NCBI RefSeq assembly: GCF_018918325.1
Contig: NZ_JAHLQH010000053.1
Span: forward strand, 1-64,000
Length of the DNA stretch: 64,000 nucleotides
Source of the DNA: Clostridium sp. MSJ-8
Lineage (GTDB): Bacteria > Bacillota > Clostridia > Clostridiales > Clostridiaceae
Reading direction: 5' to 3'
Positions 26,164 through 37,431 of the stretch are shown here, piece after piece. Under the pieces are notes generated by a model, which had not been told where the DNA came from, searched no databases, and was given only the letters and a program-made list of their open reading frames with translations. The position numbers and the translations under genes are program-made. Each line of letters begins with the position of its first letter. Positions within the stretch are counted from its first letter, which is position 1.

Positions 26164-27201
26164 TTGCAGGAAATATTAAAACTAGAAATGAAGATAGTTC
26201 CTGAACTTATAGAGTTATTAGATAAGAGGTATAACATTCTAAGGACTATTTATTATAAGCAACCTATAGGAAGACGTGTATTAGCTACTGATCTTAATTT
26301 AGGTGAGAGAATAGTTAGAACAGAGATTAACTTTCTTAAGTCTCAAGGTCTTATACAGATTAATACGCCAGGTATGACAGTAACTGAGAGTGGAGAAGAA
26401 TTAGTTAATAGTCTAAGGGGCTTTATATATGAAATAAAAGGCCTTTCAGATATGGAACACAAGGTTAAAGAATTACTTAACATTGAAAAAGTAATAATAG
26501 TACCGGGAGATGCAGACGAGAATCCCACAATATTAAAAGACTTAGGCAAGGCTTGTGCGAATTACCTTAAAGATGTTATTAGAGATAAAGATATAATAGC
26601 TATAACAGGTGGAAGTACACTTAAGGAAGTTGTAGAAGCTTTTAAACCTAATAATAGTTATCAAGATATCCTTGTAGTACCAGCAAGAGGTGGTATGGGG
26701 AGAAAAGTAGAAACACAAGCTAATACTTTAGCAGCTTCTTTTGCAAAGAAGTTAAAAGGTAACTATAAGATGCTTCATATACCAGATAATTTATCTTTGG
26801 ATTTAATAGATACTTTGATTAAACAAAAAGATATAAAAGAGGTTATTGACTATATTCATAAATCTGATATATTAATTTATGGAATAGGTAATGCTCTTAA
26901 GATGGCAGAGAAGAGGGGAGCATCAAGAGAAGAAGTAGAGAGACTTGTTGAATTACATGCTGTTGGAGAAGCTTTTGGATGTTATTTCAATAAGGATTCA
27001 GAAGTGGTTTCACAGAATGCAGCTATAGGTATAAACTTCTTAGAAGCAAAAAATATAAGAAGACAAGTAGCTGTAGCAGGAGGAATGAGCAAGGCAGATG
27101 CAGTTATTTCTACTCAACTTAATAATACACATGGTGTCTTAGTAACAGATGAAGCTATAGGTAGAGAAATAATTTCTAGATTATCTAAAGACACTAATTA
27201 A
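26164..27201 (+). CDS. cggR: Central glycolytic genes regulator (SorC/DeoR family)
   Basis: The 345-aa regulator has an N-terminal helix-turn-helix (IGRRVLATDLNLGERIVRTE near 37-56) and a C-terminal sugar-phosphate-binding domain (TGGSTLKEVVEAF near 149, VVPARGGMGRKVETQANTLA near 169, IGINFLEAKNIRRQVAVAGG near 295). It represses the glycolytic operon and is released by fructose-1,6-bisphosphate in related bacteria. The TTG start follows AAGGGGTG. It is first in the cggR-gap-pgk-tpiA order and lies just downstream of the tandem GGGAC operator. Confidence 0.95.
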   Translation: MQEILKLEMKIVPELIELLDKRYNILRTIYYKQPIGRRVLATDLNLGERIVRTEINFLKSQGLIQINTPGMTVTESGEELVNSLRGFIYEIKGLSDMEHKVKELLNIEKVIIVPGDADENPTILKDLGKACANYLKDVIRDKDIIAITGGSTLKEVVEAFKPNNSYQDILVVPARGGMGRKVETQANTLAASFAKKLKGNYKMLHIPDNLSLDLIDTLIKQKDIKEVIDYIHKSDILIYGIGNALKMAEKRGASREEVERLVELHAVGEAFGCYFNKDSEVVSQNAAIGINFLEAKNIRRQVAVAGGMSKADAVISTQLNNTHGVLVTDEAIGREIISRLSKDTN

Positions 27202-27268
27202 TTAATTTCGTTATAAAATTTATTTTTATAAAATAAAAAACAACTATCTTTTTAGGAGGTAATTATTA

Positions 27269-28285
27269 ATGGCAAATGTAAAAGTAGCAATTAATGGTTT
27301 TGGACGTATAGGACGTCTAGCATTCAGACAAATGTTCGGAGCAGAAGGTTATGAAGTAGTTGCAATCAACGACTTAACAAGCCCTAAGATGTTAGCTCAC
27401 TTATTAAAATATGATTCAGCTCAAGGTAAATATGCTTTAGCTGACAAAGTAACAGCTGGTGAAGATTCAATCACAGTTGATGGAAAAGAAATCAAGATTT
27501 ATGCAAAAGCTGACGCTAAGGAACTTCCATGGGGAGAAATCGGAGTAGACGTAGTATTAGAATGTACTGGATTCTACACTTCAAAAGCAAAAGCTGAAGC
27601 TCATATAGCTGCAGGTGCTAAGAAAGTTGTTATTTCAGCTCCAGCTGGAAATGACCTTCCAACAATTGTTTACAGCGTAAATGAAAATACATTAAAAGCA
27701 ACTGATACAGTTATCTCAGCTGCATCATGTACAACTAACTGTTTAGCTCCAATGGCTAACACATTAAACAACTTAGCTAAGATCAAGAAAGGATACATGA
27801 CTACTATCCATGCTTACACTGGAGATCAAATGACTCTTGATGGACCTCAAAGAAAAGGTGATTTAAGAAGAGCTAGAGCTGCAGCTGTTAACATAGTACC
27901 AAACTCAACTGGTGCTGCAAAAGCTATCGGATTAGTTATCCCTGAATTAAAAGGTGTATTAGACGGATGTGCTCAAAGAGTTCCAGTTCCAACTGGTTCA
28001 TTAACTCAATTAGTAGCTGTTGTTGATGGAAAAGTTACAGAAGAACAAGTTAACGCTGCTATGAAAGCTGCTGCTTCTGATTCATTCGGATACACTGAAG
28101 AAGAATTAGTTTCTTCAGATATCGTAGGAATTACTTACGGTTCATTATTCGATGCAACTCAAACAAAAGTTATGGATATGGGAGATGGAACAACTTTAGT
28201 TAAAGTTGTATCATGGTACGACAACGAAAATTCATACACTAGCCAAATGGTTAGAACTATAAAATACTTCGCTGAATTAGCTTAA
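27269..28285 (+). CDS. gap: Glyceraldehyde-3-phosphate dehydrogenase
   Basis: The 338-aa enzyme oxidises glyceraldehyde-3-phosphate with NAD and phosphate. The NAD fold [14 protein letters not shown] (9-22) and catalytic C154 in [12 protein letters not shown] are clear, with the partner His in [10 protein letters not shown] near 181 and the C-terminal [14 protein letters not shown]. Codon use is strikingly biased to C-ending codons (AAC, GAC, TTC, ATC, TAC) compared with its AT-rich neighbours, which fits very high expression. AGGAGG precedes the ATG by about 7 bases. Confidence 0.98.
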   Translation: MANVKVAINGFGRIGRLAFRQMFGAEGYEVVAINDLTSPKMLAHLLKYDSAQGKYALADKVTAGEDSITVDGKEIKIYAKADAKELPWGEIGVDVVLECTGFYTSKAKAEAHIAAGAKKVVISAPAGNDLPTIVYSVNENTLKATDTVISAASCTTNCLAPMANTLNNLAKIKKGYMTTIHAYTGDQMTLDGPQRKGDLRRARAAAVNIVPNSTGAAKAIGLVIPELKGVLDGCAQRVPVPTGSLTQLVAVVDGKVTEEQVNAAMKAAASDSFGYTEEELVSSDIVGITYGSLFDATQTKVMDMGDGTTLVKVVSWYDNENSYTSQMVRTIKYFAELA

Positions 28286-28351
28286 TTTAGTGAATTGGAT
28301 TTTGATTGCTTTAATATATTTTAGCAGTCTTATAAGATCCTAAAGGAAGAA

Positions 28352-28395
28352 GGGTCTGGTCTCTAAGGCATACTTATAAGACCGGGCTCTTTTTT
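28352..28395 (+). terminator. Hairpin terminator/attenuator between gap and pgk
   Basis: GGGTCTGGTCT (28352-28362) pairs with AGACCGGGCTC (28379-28389) with three G-U pairs, then T6. It sits inside the glycolytic operon and may reduce read-through, so that gap outnumbers pgk, or stabilise the gap mRNA end. Confidence 0.8.
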
Positions 28396-28426
28396 GTAAA
28401 ATAATTAAATTTTTGAGGTGAAAAGA

Positions 28427-29620
28427 ATGGGCTATAATAAAAAGACTATAGAAGATATAGATGTTAAAGGTAAAAGAGTTTTAGTTAGATGCGATTTTAA
28501 CGTTCCATTAAAAGATGGAGTTATAACTGATATAAACAGATTAAACGGTGCTCTACCAACTATTCAATATTTAATTAAGAATGGAGCAAAAGTTATATTA
28601 TGTTCACATATGGGTAAACCAAAGGGTGAACCAAAGCCAGAATTATCTTTAGCACCAGTTGCAAAGAAATTAAGCGAAATGTTAGGAAAAGAAGTAGTTT
28701 TTGCTGCAGATGATAATGTTGTAGGAGAAAATGCTAAAAAAGCTGTTGCTGCTATGAAAGATGGAGATGTAGTATTATTAGAAAATACTAGATACAGAAA
28801 AGAAGAAACTAAGAATGGAGAAGAATTCTCTAAAGAATTAGCTTCACTTGCTGAGGTATTTGTAAATGATGCATTTGGTACTGCTCACAGAGCTCACTGT
28901 TCAACAGTAGGTGTTACAAATTACTTAGATACAGCTGCATGTGGATACTTAATTCAAAAAGAATTAAAATTCTTAGGAGAAGCTGTAAACAATCCAGTTA
29001 GACCTTTCGTTGCAATATTAGGTGGATCAAAAGTATCTGATAAGATCAACGTTATTAACAACTTATTAGAAAAAGTTGATACATTAATAATCGGTGGTGG
29101 AATGGCTTATACATTCTTAAAGGCTCAAGGATATGAAATAGGAACTTCATTATGTGAAGATGACAAGATGGATTATGCTAAAGAAATGATGGCAAAGGCT
29201 AAAGAAAAAGGAGTTAAGTTCTTATTACCAGTAGATCACAGAGTTGCTGCTGAATTCAAAGATGTAGCTGCTACAGTTACTGATGATGAAAATATTCCAG
29301 CTGGAAACATGGGATTAGATATCGGACCAAAGACAGAAAAATTATATGCTGATGCTGTTAAAGAAGCTAAGACTGTTATCTGGAATGGACCAATGGGAGT
29401 ATTCGAATTCGAAAACTTCAACAAAGGAACTATTGCAGTAGCAAAAGCTATGGCTGATTCTGATGCTACAACAGTTATCGGTGGAGGAGACTCAGCTGCT
29501 GCTGTTAATACATTAGGATTTGGAGACAAGATGACTCACATCTCAACTGGTGGTGGAGCTTCACTTGAATTCTTAGAAGGTAAAGTATTACCAGGTATAG
29601 ATGCATTAAATGATAAATAA
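28427..29620 (+). CDS. pgk: Phosphoglycerate kinase
   Basis: The 397-aa enzyme makes ATP from 1,3-bisphosphoglycerate. It shows [16 protein letters not shown] near 16-31, [20 protein letters not shown] near 58-77, the hinge region, and the C-terminal ATP-loop [15 protein letters not shown] near 350. ATG 28427 lies 6 bases after GAGGTG, so I prefer it to the GTG at 28418. tpiA follows after 20 bases. Confidence 0.97.
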   Translation: MGYNKKTIEDIDVKGKRVLVRCDFNVPLKDGVITDINRLNGALPTIQYLIKNGAKVILCSHMGKPKGEPKPELSLAPVAKKLSEMLGKEVVFAADDNVVGENAKKAVAAMKDGDVVLLENTRYRKEETKNGEEFSKELASLAEVFVNDAFGTAHRAHCSTVGVTNYLDTAACGYLIQKELKFLGEAVNNPVRPFVAILGGSKVSDKINVINNLLEKVDTLIIGGGMAYTFLKAQGYEIGTSLCEDDKMDYAKEMMAKAKEKGVKFLLPVDHRVAAEFKDVAATVTDDENIPAGNMGLDIGPKTEKLYADAVKEAKTVIWNGPMGVFEFENFNKGTIAVAKAMADSDATTVIGGGDSAAAVNTLGFGDKMTHISTGGGASLEFLEGKVLPGIDALNDK

Positions 29621-29640
29621 TTTATAGAGGTGAATTAATA

Positions 29641-30390
29641 ATGACAAGAAGAGCTGTTATTGCTGGAAACTGGAAAATGAATAAAACTCCAGAAGAAGCT
29701 GCTAAAGTAATAAATGAATTAAAACCATTAGTAAAGGATGCTACTTGTGAAGTAGTTATTTGTCCTACATTTGTATGTTTAGATGCTGCTATAAAAGCTG
29801 CTGCTGGTTCTAACATAAAAATAGGTGCTCAAAATATGCACTTTGAAGAAAGTGGAGCATTTACAGGAGAAGTTGCTCCAGGAATGTTAGAAGCTATGGG
29901 AGTAGATTATGTTGTATTAGGACATAGTGAAAGAAGAGAATACTTCAACGAAACAGATGAAGCATTAAATAAAAAAGTAAAGAAAGCTTTTGAACACAAC
30001 CTAATTCCTATATTATGTTGTGGAGAAACTCTTGAAGAAAGAGAAAATGGAACAACTAATCAAAAAGTTGGTTACCAAATAAAATCAGATTTATTCGGAT
30101 TAACTAAAGAACAAGCAGAAAAAGTTATTATAGCTTATGAACCAATCTGGGCTATAGGAACTGGAAAAACTGCTACTAAAGAACAAGCAAACGAAACAAT
30201 AGCTGCTATAAGAAGCGTTGTTGCTGAAATGTTTGGTCAAGAAGTAGCTGATAAAGTAAGAATCCAATATGGTGGATCAGTTAAACCTAATACAATAGCT
30301 GATCAAATGGCTATGTCTGATATAGATGGAGCATTAGTTGGAGGAGCTAGTTTAGTAGCTGATGACTTCTCTAAAATAGTAAATTACTAG
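29641..30390 (+). CDS. tpiA: Triosephosphate isomerase
   Basis: The 249-aa TIM barrel shows the substrate lysine in GNWKMNKT (about 9-16), the catalytic His in LGHSERREY near 96, the catalytic Glu in [16 protein letters not shown] near 166-181 (which includes the mobile loop), and the C-terminal YGGSVKP phosphate loop near 212. Length is normal. It ends the operon at a clear terminator; no gpmI or eno follows, unlike the longer operon of some Firmicutes. Confidence 0.97.
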   Translation: MTRRAVIAGNWKMNKTPEEAAKVINELKPLVKDATCEVVICPTFVCLDAAIKAAAGSNIKIGAQNMHFEESGAFTGEVAPGMLEAMGVDYVVLGHSERREYFNETDEALNKKVKKAFEHNLIPILCCGETLEERENGTTNQKVGYQIKSDLFGLTKEQAEKVIIAYEPIWAIGTGKTATKEQANETIAAIRSVVAEMFGQEVADKVRIQYGGSVKPNTIADQMAMSDIDGALVGGASLVADDFSKIVNY

Positions 30391-30410
30391 AATTAATATA
30401 ATTTAAGATT

Positions 30411-30456
30411 AAAGGTGTATATCTATTATTGTATATGGATATACATCTTTTTTTTA
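30411..30456 (+). terminator. Intrinsic terminator of the glycolytic operon
   Basis: AAAGGTGTATATC (30411-30423) pairs with GATATACATCTTT (30438-30450) with one G-U, followed by T-rich sequence. Confidence 0.85.
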
Positions 30457-30544
30457 TCTTCAGCAAATTATATTTTGTTCTTATTGAACTTTCGAAATAA
30501 TATATTTTAAAGAGGTTTTAGAAAAATATAAAAGAGGTGCTAGA

Positions 30545-31216
30545 TTGAGATATACCAGGTATGATTATAATAAGAGTAGAAAGTTTAATAAAGGAGTATT
30601 ACAAATGATAATGGTTTTTATTATGGCAGTAGTTATTGGAGTAGTATTATTCAAATTTTTTTCAAGTGAAATTGAAGGTACTATATTAGTAAATAACAAT
30701 ATTAATGAAAATCAAAAAATAGATAAATCTTCATTGATGATAAAATCTTTTCAATGTGGAGTATATTCTACTGAGGATAGTGCAAAAATTGCAAGAGAAG
30801 CTATTCCTCAAAGTATAAATTCAATGATAATTCATGAAGATAATTATTATAAAATAATAGTTGGATTTTATGAAGAAAATAGTGATATAGAGAAAAAACT
30901 TCAAGAACATAAGATAGACAATTATGAGATAGAATATGAATTACCAATGAAAAAAGAAACAGATAAGAAGAGAAATGAAGTAGTAAAAGCATATATGAAG
31001 ATTATTGAAAAAATATCTCAGGATAATGTAGAAGATATAGATTCAACAGAATTAAAAAAATGGATAAAAGATAATTGTAATGGATATGAAGATGAAGTCG
31101 ATATTGTTAAGTTGGAGAAGTTTACAGATGAATTACCTGATAAGATAAAAAAGGATAATATACCACAAATAATGACTAATATATATAATTGTTTACAAAA
31201 GTTCAAAAAAAATTAA
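30545..31216 (+). CDS. SPOR-domain membrane protein
   Basis: The 223-aa protein has a basic N-terminus, one membrane helix (MIMVFIMAVVIGVVLFKFF, about 21-40), and then an external SPOR-like domain (about 68-135: FQCGVYSTEDSAKIAREAI, then YYKIIVGFYEENSD). SPOR domains bind denuded peptidoglycan at division or sporulation septa. The remaining C-terminal 85 residues are charged helices that I do not recognise. It lies just before the maf-mre block. The TTG start has AGAGGTG about 6 bases upstream. Confidence 0.75.
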   Translation: MRYTRYDYNKSRKFNKGVLQMIMVFIMAVVIGVVLFKFFSSEIEGTILVNNNINENQKIDKSSLMIKSFQCGVYSTEDSAKIAREAIPQSINSMIIHEDNYYKIIVGFYEENSDIEKKLQEHKIDNYEIEYELPMKKETDKKRNEVVKAYMKIIEKISQDNVEDIDSTELKKWIKDNCNGYEDEVDIVKLEKFTDELPDKIKKDNIPQIMTNIYNCLQKFKKN

Positions 31217-31270
31217 TTCTTAAAAATTAATTAAAAAAAGATATAATTGTTTAAAGCAACTTGTTTAAGA

Positions 31271-31328
31271 CATTATTTAATGATAAACTATATTAGGTAT
31301 GAAAAATATAGTTTATCATTAAATGATG
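31271..31328. repeat. 24-bp near-perfect hairpin before maf
   Basis: Bases 31271-31294 pair with 31305-31328 over 24 bp with a single G-U and a 10-nt loop. No T-run follows, so it is not a standard intrinsic terminator. The core pairs TTTAATGATAAACTATATT with AATATAGTTTATCATTAAA. It may be an RNA processing or stability hairpin or a relic of a small palindromic mobile sequence. Confidence 0.6.
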
Positions 31329-31404
31329 TTATTAGACAGCTATTATTTGATTTTAATATAATATTATTTAATGAATTTATAAAACCTTATAGGTAGGATG
31401 TGAT

Positions 31405-31980
31405 GTGTTGAATTGTATTTTAGCTTCAGCGTCGCCTAGAAGAAAAGAATTGCTTAAGAGAATTATAGATGAATTTCAAGTTGTTACAAGCGATTTTGAT
31501 GAGAAGTCAGTTCGATTTGATTCATCTGTTGAAGAATATGTAGAAGAATTAGCTTATGGAAAGGCTAGAAATGTATTAAGTAAGGCAACGGAAGATTCAA
31601 TAATAATAGCAGCAGATACTATAGTAGTTATAGAGGGTAAGATATTGGGTAAACCTAAAGACGATTTAGATGCATATAAAATGCTACAATTACTTAGTGA
31701 CAATGTTCATGAGGTATATACAGGTATTGTTGTGATAAATACGTATAATAATAAAGTGCTTAAATCGGTAGAGAAAACAAAAGTTAAGTTTTCCAAGTTA
31801 AATGAAGAAGATATAAGAGGATATATAGAAACAGGCGAACCAATGGACAAAGCGGCAGCATACGGAATACAAGGTAAAGGTGGCGTTTTTGTAGAAAAGA
31901 TAGAAGGATGCTTCTATAATGTTGTTGGATTACCATTAAACAGATTAAGAAAAATGTTATTAGAGATAGTAGAAGATTAG
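31405..31980 (+). CDS. maf: Maf-like nucleoside triphosphate pyrophosphatase
   Basis: The 191-aa protein begins LNCILASASPRRKELLKRI, contains IIIAADTIVVIEGKILGKPKD near 67-87 and ends with AAAYGIQGKGGVFVEKIEGC, the Maf signature. Maf proteins hydrolyse non-canonical or dTTP/UTP nucleotides and are linked to septum control. Either GTG 31405 or TTG 31408 may be the start, both behind AGGATG. In clostridia maf commonly precedes mreB, as here; no radC lies between them. Confidence 0.92.
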   Translation: MLNCILASASPRRKELLKRIIDEFQVVTSDFDEKSVRFDSSVEEYVEELAYGKARNVLSKATEDSIIIAADTIVVIEGKILGKPKDDLDAYKMLQLLSDNVHEVYTGIVVINTYNNKVLKSVEKTKVKFSKLNEEDIRGYIETGEPMDKAAAYGIQGKGGVFVEKIEGCFYNVVGLPLNRLRKMLLEIVED

Positions 31981-31989
31981 TTTTATTAA

Positions 31990-33045
<1,056 letters not shown>

Positions 33046-33047
33046 TA

Positions 33048-33893
33048 ATGAAGTTTTTTAAGAATAAACTGACAGTAACTGTAATAGTTCTGTCAGTTAC
33101 ATTTTTAGTTTTAATAGGTATTTCTGCTAGCAGGAATATAAAAGGACTAGAAGGAAGTGCAGGCAACGCTTTAAGTCCTATTCAGAAGGTGGCTTATGGA
33201 ATTAACAGAGGAGTAAAAGATTTTGTTGATTTCTTCTTGAATTTTTCTAGTGTAAGAGATGAAAATCAAGATTTAAAAGAAGAAAATAATGAATTAAAAG
33301 ATAAACTTTCTGAGTACTCAGATTTAGCACAAGAAAATGAAAAGTTAAAAGCTTTATTAGATTTTCAGGAACAAAGATCAGAATATAATTATATATCGAC
33401 TAATATTATAGGTACTAGAGGCAGTATACTAGAGGGATATATATTAGATAAAGGTTCTAAAGATGGTGTTAAGAAGGATATGGTAGTTGTATCAGCTGAA
33501 GGATTAGTAGGAAAGATAACTAGTGTAGCTAAGAATTGGTGTGTAGTAGAATGTATAATTAATGAAAATATTGCGGTAAGTGTTATGCCTGAATCTACAA
33601 GAGAAAAGACAGGTATATTACAAGGATATACAGATAGTAACACTAATGAAAACTTAACTAAAATTAATTATTTACCAATGGATTCGAAGATAAAAAAAGG
33701 AGATGTAATTCTTACATCTGGATTAGGTGCAGTATATCCAAAAGAGATAAGAGTTGGCGAAGTAGTATCAGTTGAAGAAGATAAAGTTCAATTTATGAAG
33801 ACTGCAATTGTAAAGCCTTATGTTGATTTTGATACATTAGAAGATTTAATGATAATTGTACCAAAAGATACTAGAGAAATTGAATATAATTAG
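33048..33893 (+). CDS. mreC: Rod-shape protein MreC
   Basis: The 281-aa protein has an N-terminal membrane helix (LTVTVIVLSVTFLVLIGISA, about 8-27), a coiled coil (about 65-105, DENQDLKEENNELKDKLSEY), and the beta-domain with LDKGSKDGVKKDMVVVSAEG near 133 and GDVILTSGLGAVYPKEIRVG near 218. MreC links the MreB filament to PBP2 and RodA outside the membrane. It sits between mreB and mreD. Confidence 0.95.
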   Translation: MKFFKNKLTVTVIVLSVTFLVLIGISASRNIKGLEGSAGNALSPIQKVAYGINRGVKDFVDFFLNFSSVRDENQDLKEENNELKDKLSEYSDLAQENEKLKALLDFQEQRSEYNYISTNIIGTRGSILEGYILDKGSKDGVKKDMVVVSAEGLVGKITSVAKNWCVVECIINENIAVSVMPESTREKTGILQGYTDSNTNENLTKINYLPMDSKIKKGDVILTSGLGAVYPKEIRVGEVVSVEEDKVQFMKTAIVKPYVDFDTLEDLMIIVPKDTREIEYN

Positions 33894-33903
33894 AGGTGTT
33901 AAT

Positions 33904-34404
33904 ATGAAAAAAAGATATATAGTTATAATATCAATAATACTTCTTATATTAGATACTTCTTTATGCCCATTTATTAGTATAAAGGGTGCTTATCCTAGTT
34001 TGCTATTTGTTTTTGCTGTTTCATATGCAGTTATAAATGGACCAACAAAAGGAATTGGAATTGGAATATTTTCTGGTGCGCTACAAGATATATTTTTTAG
34101 TCAAAGCTTTGGAATTAATATATTAACTAACCTTATAATATGTTACATCGTTGGAGTAATTGGGGAAGGTATATTGAGAGAGAAGAAACTAATTCCATTG
34201 ATTTCGGTTTTGGTAAGTAGCATTGTTAAGGTTTTACTTGTATATGTAATTATGAGATCTTTATTTGATTATAATAATGATCTTGGAGTAGCGATACCTT
34301 ATGCAATATATAATTCAGTAATTACATTGCTTATATATAATAAGATATACCAACTGTGTAATGAAAAAGAAGATAAGTATTCATGGAAATTTGGCAAGAA
34401 TTAA
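33904..34404 (+). CDS. mreD: Rod-shape protein MreD
   Basis: The 166-aa protein has about five membrane helices, starts MKKRYIVIISIILLILDTSL and contains GPTKGIGIGIFSGALQDIFF near 47-66, the best conserved MreD segment. ATG 33904 is 5-6 bases after GAGGTG; an earlier frame opening at 33856 overlaps mreC and lacks a site. It completes MreBCD. Confidence 0.93.
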   Translation: MKKRYIVIISIILLILDTSLCPFISIKGAYPSLLFVFAVSYAVINGPTKGIGIGIFSGALQDIFFSQSFGINILTNLIICYIVGVIGEGILREKKLIPLISVLVSSIVKVLLVYVIMRSLFDYNNDLGVAIPYAIYNSVITLLIYNKIYQLCNEKEDKYSWKFGKN

Positions 34405-34433
34405 TATGTGCAATTGATGGGAGATATTAAAAA

Positions 34434-37268
34434 ATGATAGTTAACAAGCCTAAAAAAAAGAAAAAGATATCAAGATATTCTATATTATTAGGTATCATGG
34501 TAGCTGTTTTTACAATAATATCATTAAAATTAATATACATACAGATTTATAAACACGATGATTATGAGCAAAAGGCTAACAATACAGCTACAAAATTTGT
34601 TTCTGAAAAAGCTCCAAGAGGAGAGATATTAGATCAAAATGGCAATGTATTAGCAACTAATGAGCAAACATATGCATTGACATATACAAAAACTGATGAA
34701 GCAGATAAAGCTTTTTATGACACTATGGATATAATATTTTCTATTTTAAATGAAAATGGAGAAAGTGTCGAAGATGATTTAAAATTAAAAATAGATGAAA
34801 ATAATAATTGGTATATTGATTATGATAATACTGATGCTGACTTAATTAAAAGTGAAGATATACGTTTCAAGAGAGATAGAGGTTTAAACGAACAAGTTGA
34901 AAAAAAACTTAAGTATAACACTGAAAATGAAGATTTGACAGATGAACAAATTGATAAAGTTAATGATAAATTATATGAAATTACACCAGAAGAAGTGTTC
35001 TACTATTTAGTAAAATCGTATAACATAATAGATGTAATTAAACCTTCGGAAAAGGAAGCTAAACAGTATGCAAAAATGAGTGGAAAAAAATTAACTCAAA
35101 TTTTGTTAGATAAAGGATATACATACCAGAAATTAAGAGATTATATAGTTATAAAAGATGCCTTAAAAATGAAGAGCTTTCAAGGTTATAAGTCTGTAAC
35201 TATAAAGAAAAACTTAAATAAAGATGCAGCAGATATAATTCTTCAAAAGCTTAATAACCTTCCAGGAATAGATGTTACACTTGAACCTACAAGAAAATAT
35301 CCATATGGAACATTAGCTTCATCGGTTATTGGATATTTATCATCAATTAGTGAGACTAATAAAGAGGAATATGAACTTAGAGGATATGATGCATCTACAG
35401 ATACTGTTGGTGTAGCGGGAATAGAAAGCGCTTTTGAAGAACAATTAAGAGGAGTTACAGGTGGTACAACTGTAAAAGTTAATTCATCTGGTAGAGTTAC
35501 TCAAGAATTGTTTAAGTTAGAAGCATATCCGGGCAATAATATTAACTTAACAATAGATAAAAATTTACAATATGTTGCCACAACAGCTCTTCAAAATACA
35601 ATGAATGATATTGTATCAGCTGGAGAGTACAAAAATGCTAATAGAGGTGCAGTTGTTGTAATGGAAGTTAATACTGGAAGAATATTGGCGTTAGTTTCAT
35701 TACCAGAATATGATCCAAATAATTTTTCAGTAGAAGGAAAAATATCAGATGAAGAGAAGAAAGCATATTTTTCTCCTGATTTAGAGACATTTGGAACACA
35801 ATTTATTCAATCTAGAGGCTTAAATAAAACAATAGATGATTTATTCCCTAAAGATGAGAATGGTAACAGAGAAGATATATATGATATATACCCAAGACCA
35901 TTTTATAATTATGCAACACAAGGTTTGATTCCACCAGGTTCAACATTTAAACCATTAACTGCAATAGCAGGACTTGAGAGTGGTGTTGTTACACCTAGTG
36001 AAACTATTTATGATACTGGTGTATTTGATATACATCCAGAGTTATTTACAACTGAAACAGCACCAAAGTATCATGTGGCATATGGAAATGTTGACGTAGC
36101 TAGAGCAATAGAAGTATCTTGTAACTTCTTCTTCTACGAAGTAGCATATAGAATGTATCAACAAGCACCAGATAAAGTAGAAGGATTAAATGCACTTGCA
36201 AGTTTTGCATGGAGATTTGGATTAGGAGTTGATCCAAATGGAGATCAAAGGGCAAGTACAGGAATAGAAATATCAGAAAACTTTGGTCAAGTTTACAACT
36301 ATACATCTTATAAGAATACAATGGCAAGTTTAGTTAAGTATAATTTAAACTCATATTTAGAGAGTGGTTCATTAAGAGGATATTCATTTGTTCCATTTGA
36401 TTTTTCTGCTAGAGATGATGATTCAGAAGAATTAAAAGATGCTAAGGTATCATTGAAGGATAAGATAATTAATAGATTAAAGAGTGTTGATCCTAATAAT
36501 GTTTCAGCATTAGGAAATAGTGATGAATTTGCAAAAAAATTAATATCAGATATAAAAAAAATAATGGATAATTCAGAGTTATATAAGCAAAATGTATCTG
36601 AATATGAATCTTCACATAATACAAAAGTAGATCTAGACAATGAAGCTACAAAGATAGCAAATGCTATTGCATTATATGTGGTTTATGATGTAACTTCAGA
36701 AATGACTTCTGCAGCTCAAGAAGTTTATGCTGCTATAGGACAGGGTACAAATACTTTTACGCCACTTCAATTAGCTCAATATGTTTCTACATTAGCTAAT
36801 GGAGGAACTAGATATAAAGCACATTTAGTTGATAAAATAACAAACCCTGAAGGAGAAGTTATTCAAGAGTATGGAAGTGAAGTACTAGATAAAATTGATT
36901 TAGATGAAAACAATCTAAAAGCTGTAATAGAAGGTATGAAACGAGTTACACAAGATGATTCAGGTACAGCCTTCACTACATTTAGTAATTTTCCAATTAC
37001 AATAGCTGGTAAAACAGGTACAGCCGATTTTAAAGATGAACAGTATGATTTGGGAAGAGCACCATATGCAACATTTATAAGTTTTGCACCAGCAGATGAT
37101 CCTAAGATAGCAGTAGCAACTGTTGTTTATGATGGAGGACATGGTGGAAGTGCTGCTCCAGTAGCAAAAGCAGTATATGAGTATTATTTCAAGGATCAGA
37201 TATTAGAAGCTAATCCAGGATATCAATTTTATGATTATGTACTTAATACTCCTGCAGATAATAAATAG
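34434..37268 (+). CDS. mrdA: Penicillin-binding protein 2 (elongasome transpeptidase)
   Basis: The 944-aa class B PBP has one membrane helix (SILLGIMVAVFTIISLKLIY, about 16-35), a dimerisation/pedestal part with insertions, and the transpeptidase domain. The active-site serine is in PPGSTFKPLTAIAG near 503, the SxN motif is SCN in VSCNFFFYE near 563, and KTG lies in AGKTGTADF near 861. At 944 aa it is much longer than E. coli PBP2 (about 630), with inserts at about 85-220 and 635-745, a trait seen in clostridial PBP2. It follows mreD and ends at a terminator. Confidence 0.95.
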   Translation: MIVNKPKKKKKISRYSILLGIMVAVFTIISLKLIYIQIYKHDDYEQKANNTATKFVSEKAPRGEILDQNGNVLATNEQTYALTYTKTDEADKAFYDTMDIIFSILNENGESVEDDLKLKIDENNNWYIDYDNTDADLIKSEDIRFKRDRGLNEQVEKKLKYNTENEDLTDEQIDKVNDKLYEITPEEVFYYLVKSYNIIDVIKPSEKEAKQYAKMSGKKLTQILLDKGYTYQKLRDYIVIKDALKMKSFQGYKSVTIKKNLNKDAADIILQKLNNLPGIDVTLEPTRKYPYGTLASSVIGYLSSISETNKEEYELRGYDASTDTVGVAGIESAFEEQLRGVTGGTTVKVNSSGRVTQELFKLEAYPGNNINLTIDKNLQYVATTALQNTMNDIVSAGEYKNANRGAVVVMEVNTGRILALVSLPEYDPNNFSVEGKISDEEKKAYFSPDLETFGTQFIQSRGLNKTIDDLFPKDENGNREDIYDIYPRPFYNYATQGLIPPGSTFKPLTAIAGLESGVVTPSETIYDTGVFDIHPELFTTETAPKYHVAYGNVDVARAIEVSCNFFFYEVAYRMYQQAPDKVEGLNALASFAWRFGLGVDPNGDQRASTGIEISENFGQVYNYTSYKNTMASLVKYNLNSYLESGSLRGYSFVPFDFSARDDDSEELKDAKVSLKDKIINRLKSVDPNNVSALGNSDEFAKKLISDIKKIMDNSELYKQNVSEYESSHNTKVDLDNEATKIANAIALYVVYDVTSEMTSAAQEVYAAIGQGTNTFTPLQLAQYVSTLANGGTRYKAHLVDKITNPEGEVIQEYGSEVLDKIDLDENNLKAVIEGMKRVTQDDSGTAFTTFSNFPITIAGKTGTADFKDEQYDLGRAPYATFISFAPADDPKIAVATVVYDGGHGGSAAPVAKAVYEYYFKDQILEANPGYQFYDYVLNTPADNK

Positions 37269-37274
37269 TTAATG

Positions 37275-37330
37275 AAAAGCAATATTATTATTTATAAAGG
37301 TTAATCTTTATAGATAAATATTGCTTTTTA
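37275..37330 (+). terminator. Intrinsic terminator after mrdA
   Basis: AAAAGCAATATT (37275-37286) pairs perfectly with AATATTGCTTTT (37317-37328), and T residues follow. Confidence 0.8.
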
Positions 37331-37431
37331 CTTTTTTAATGTAAGGTTTAATGGTATAATTGTAAAGAAAAGTCTGATTTAATGTATAAATTTTTAAAAA
37401 AAGTATAAAGGGTTGGTGAGGGGGAATCCCA

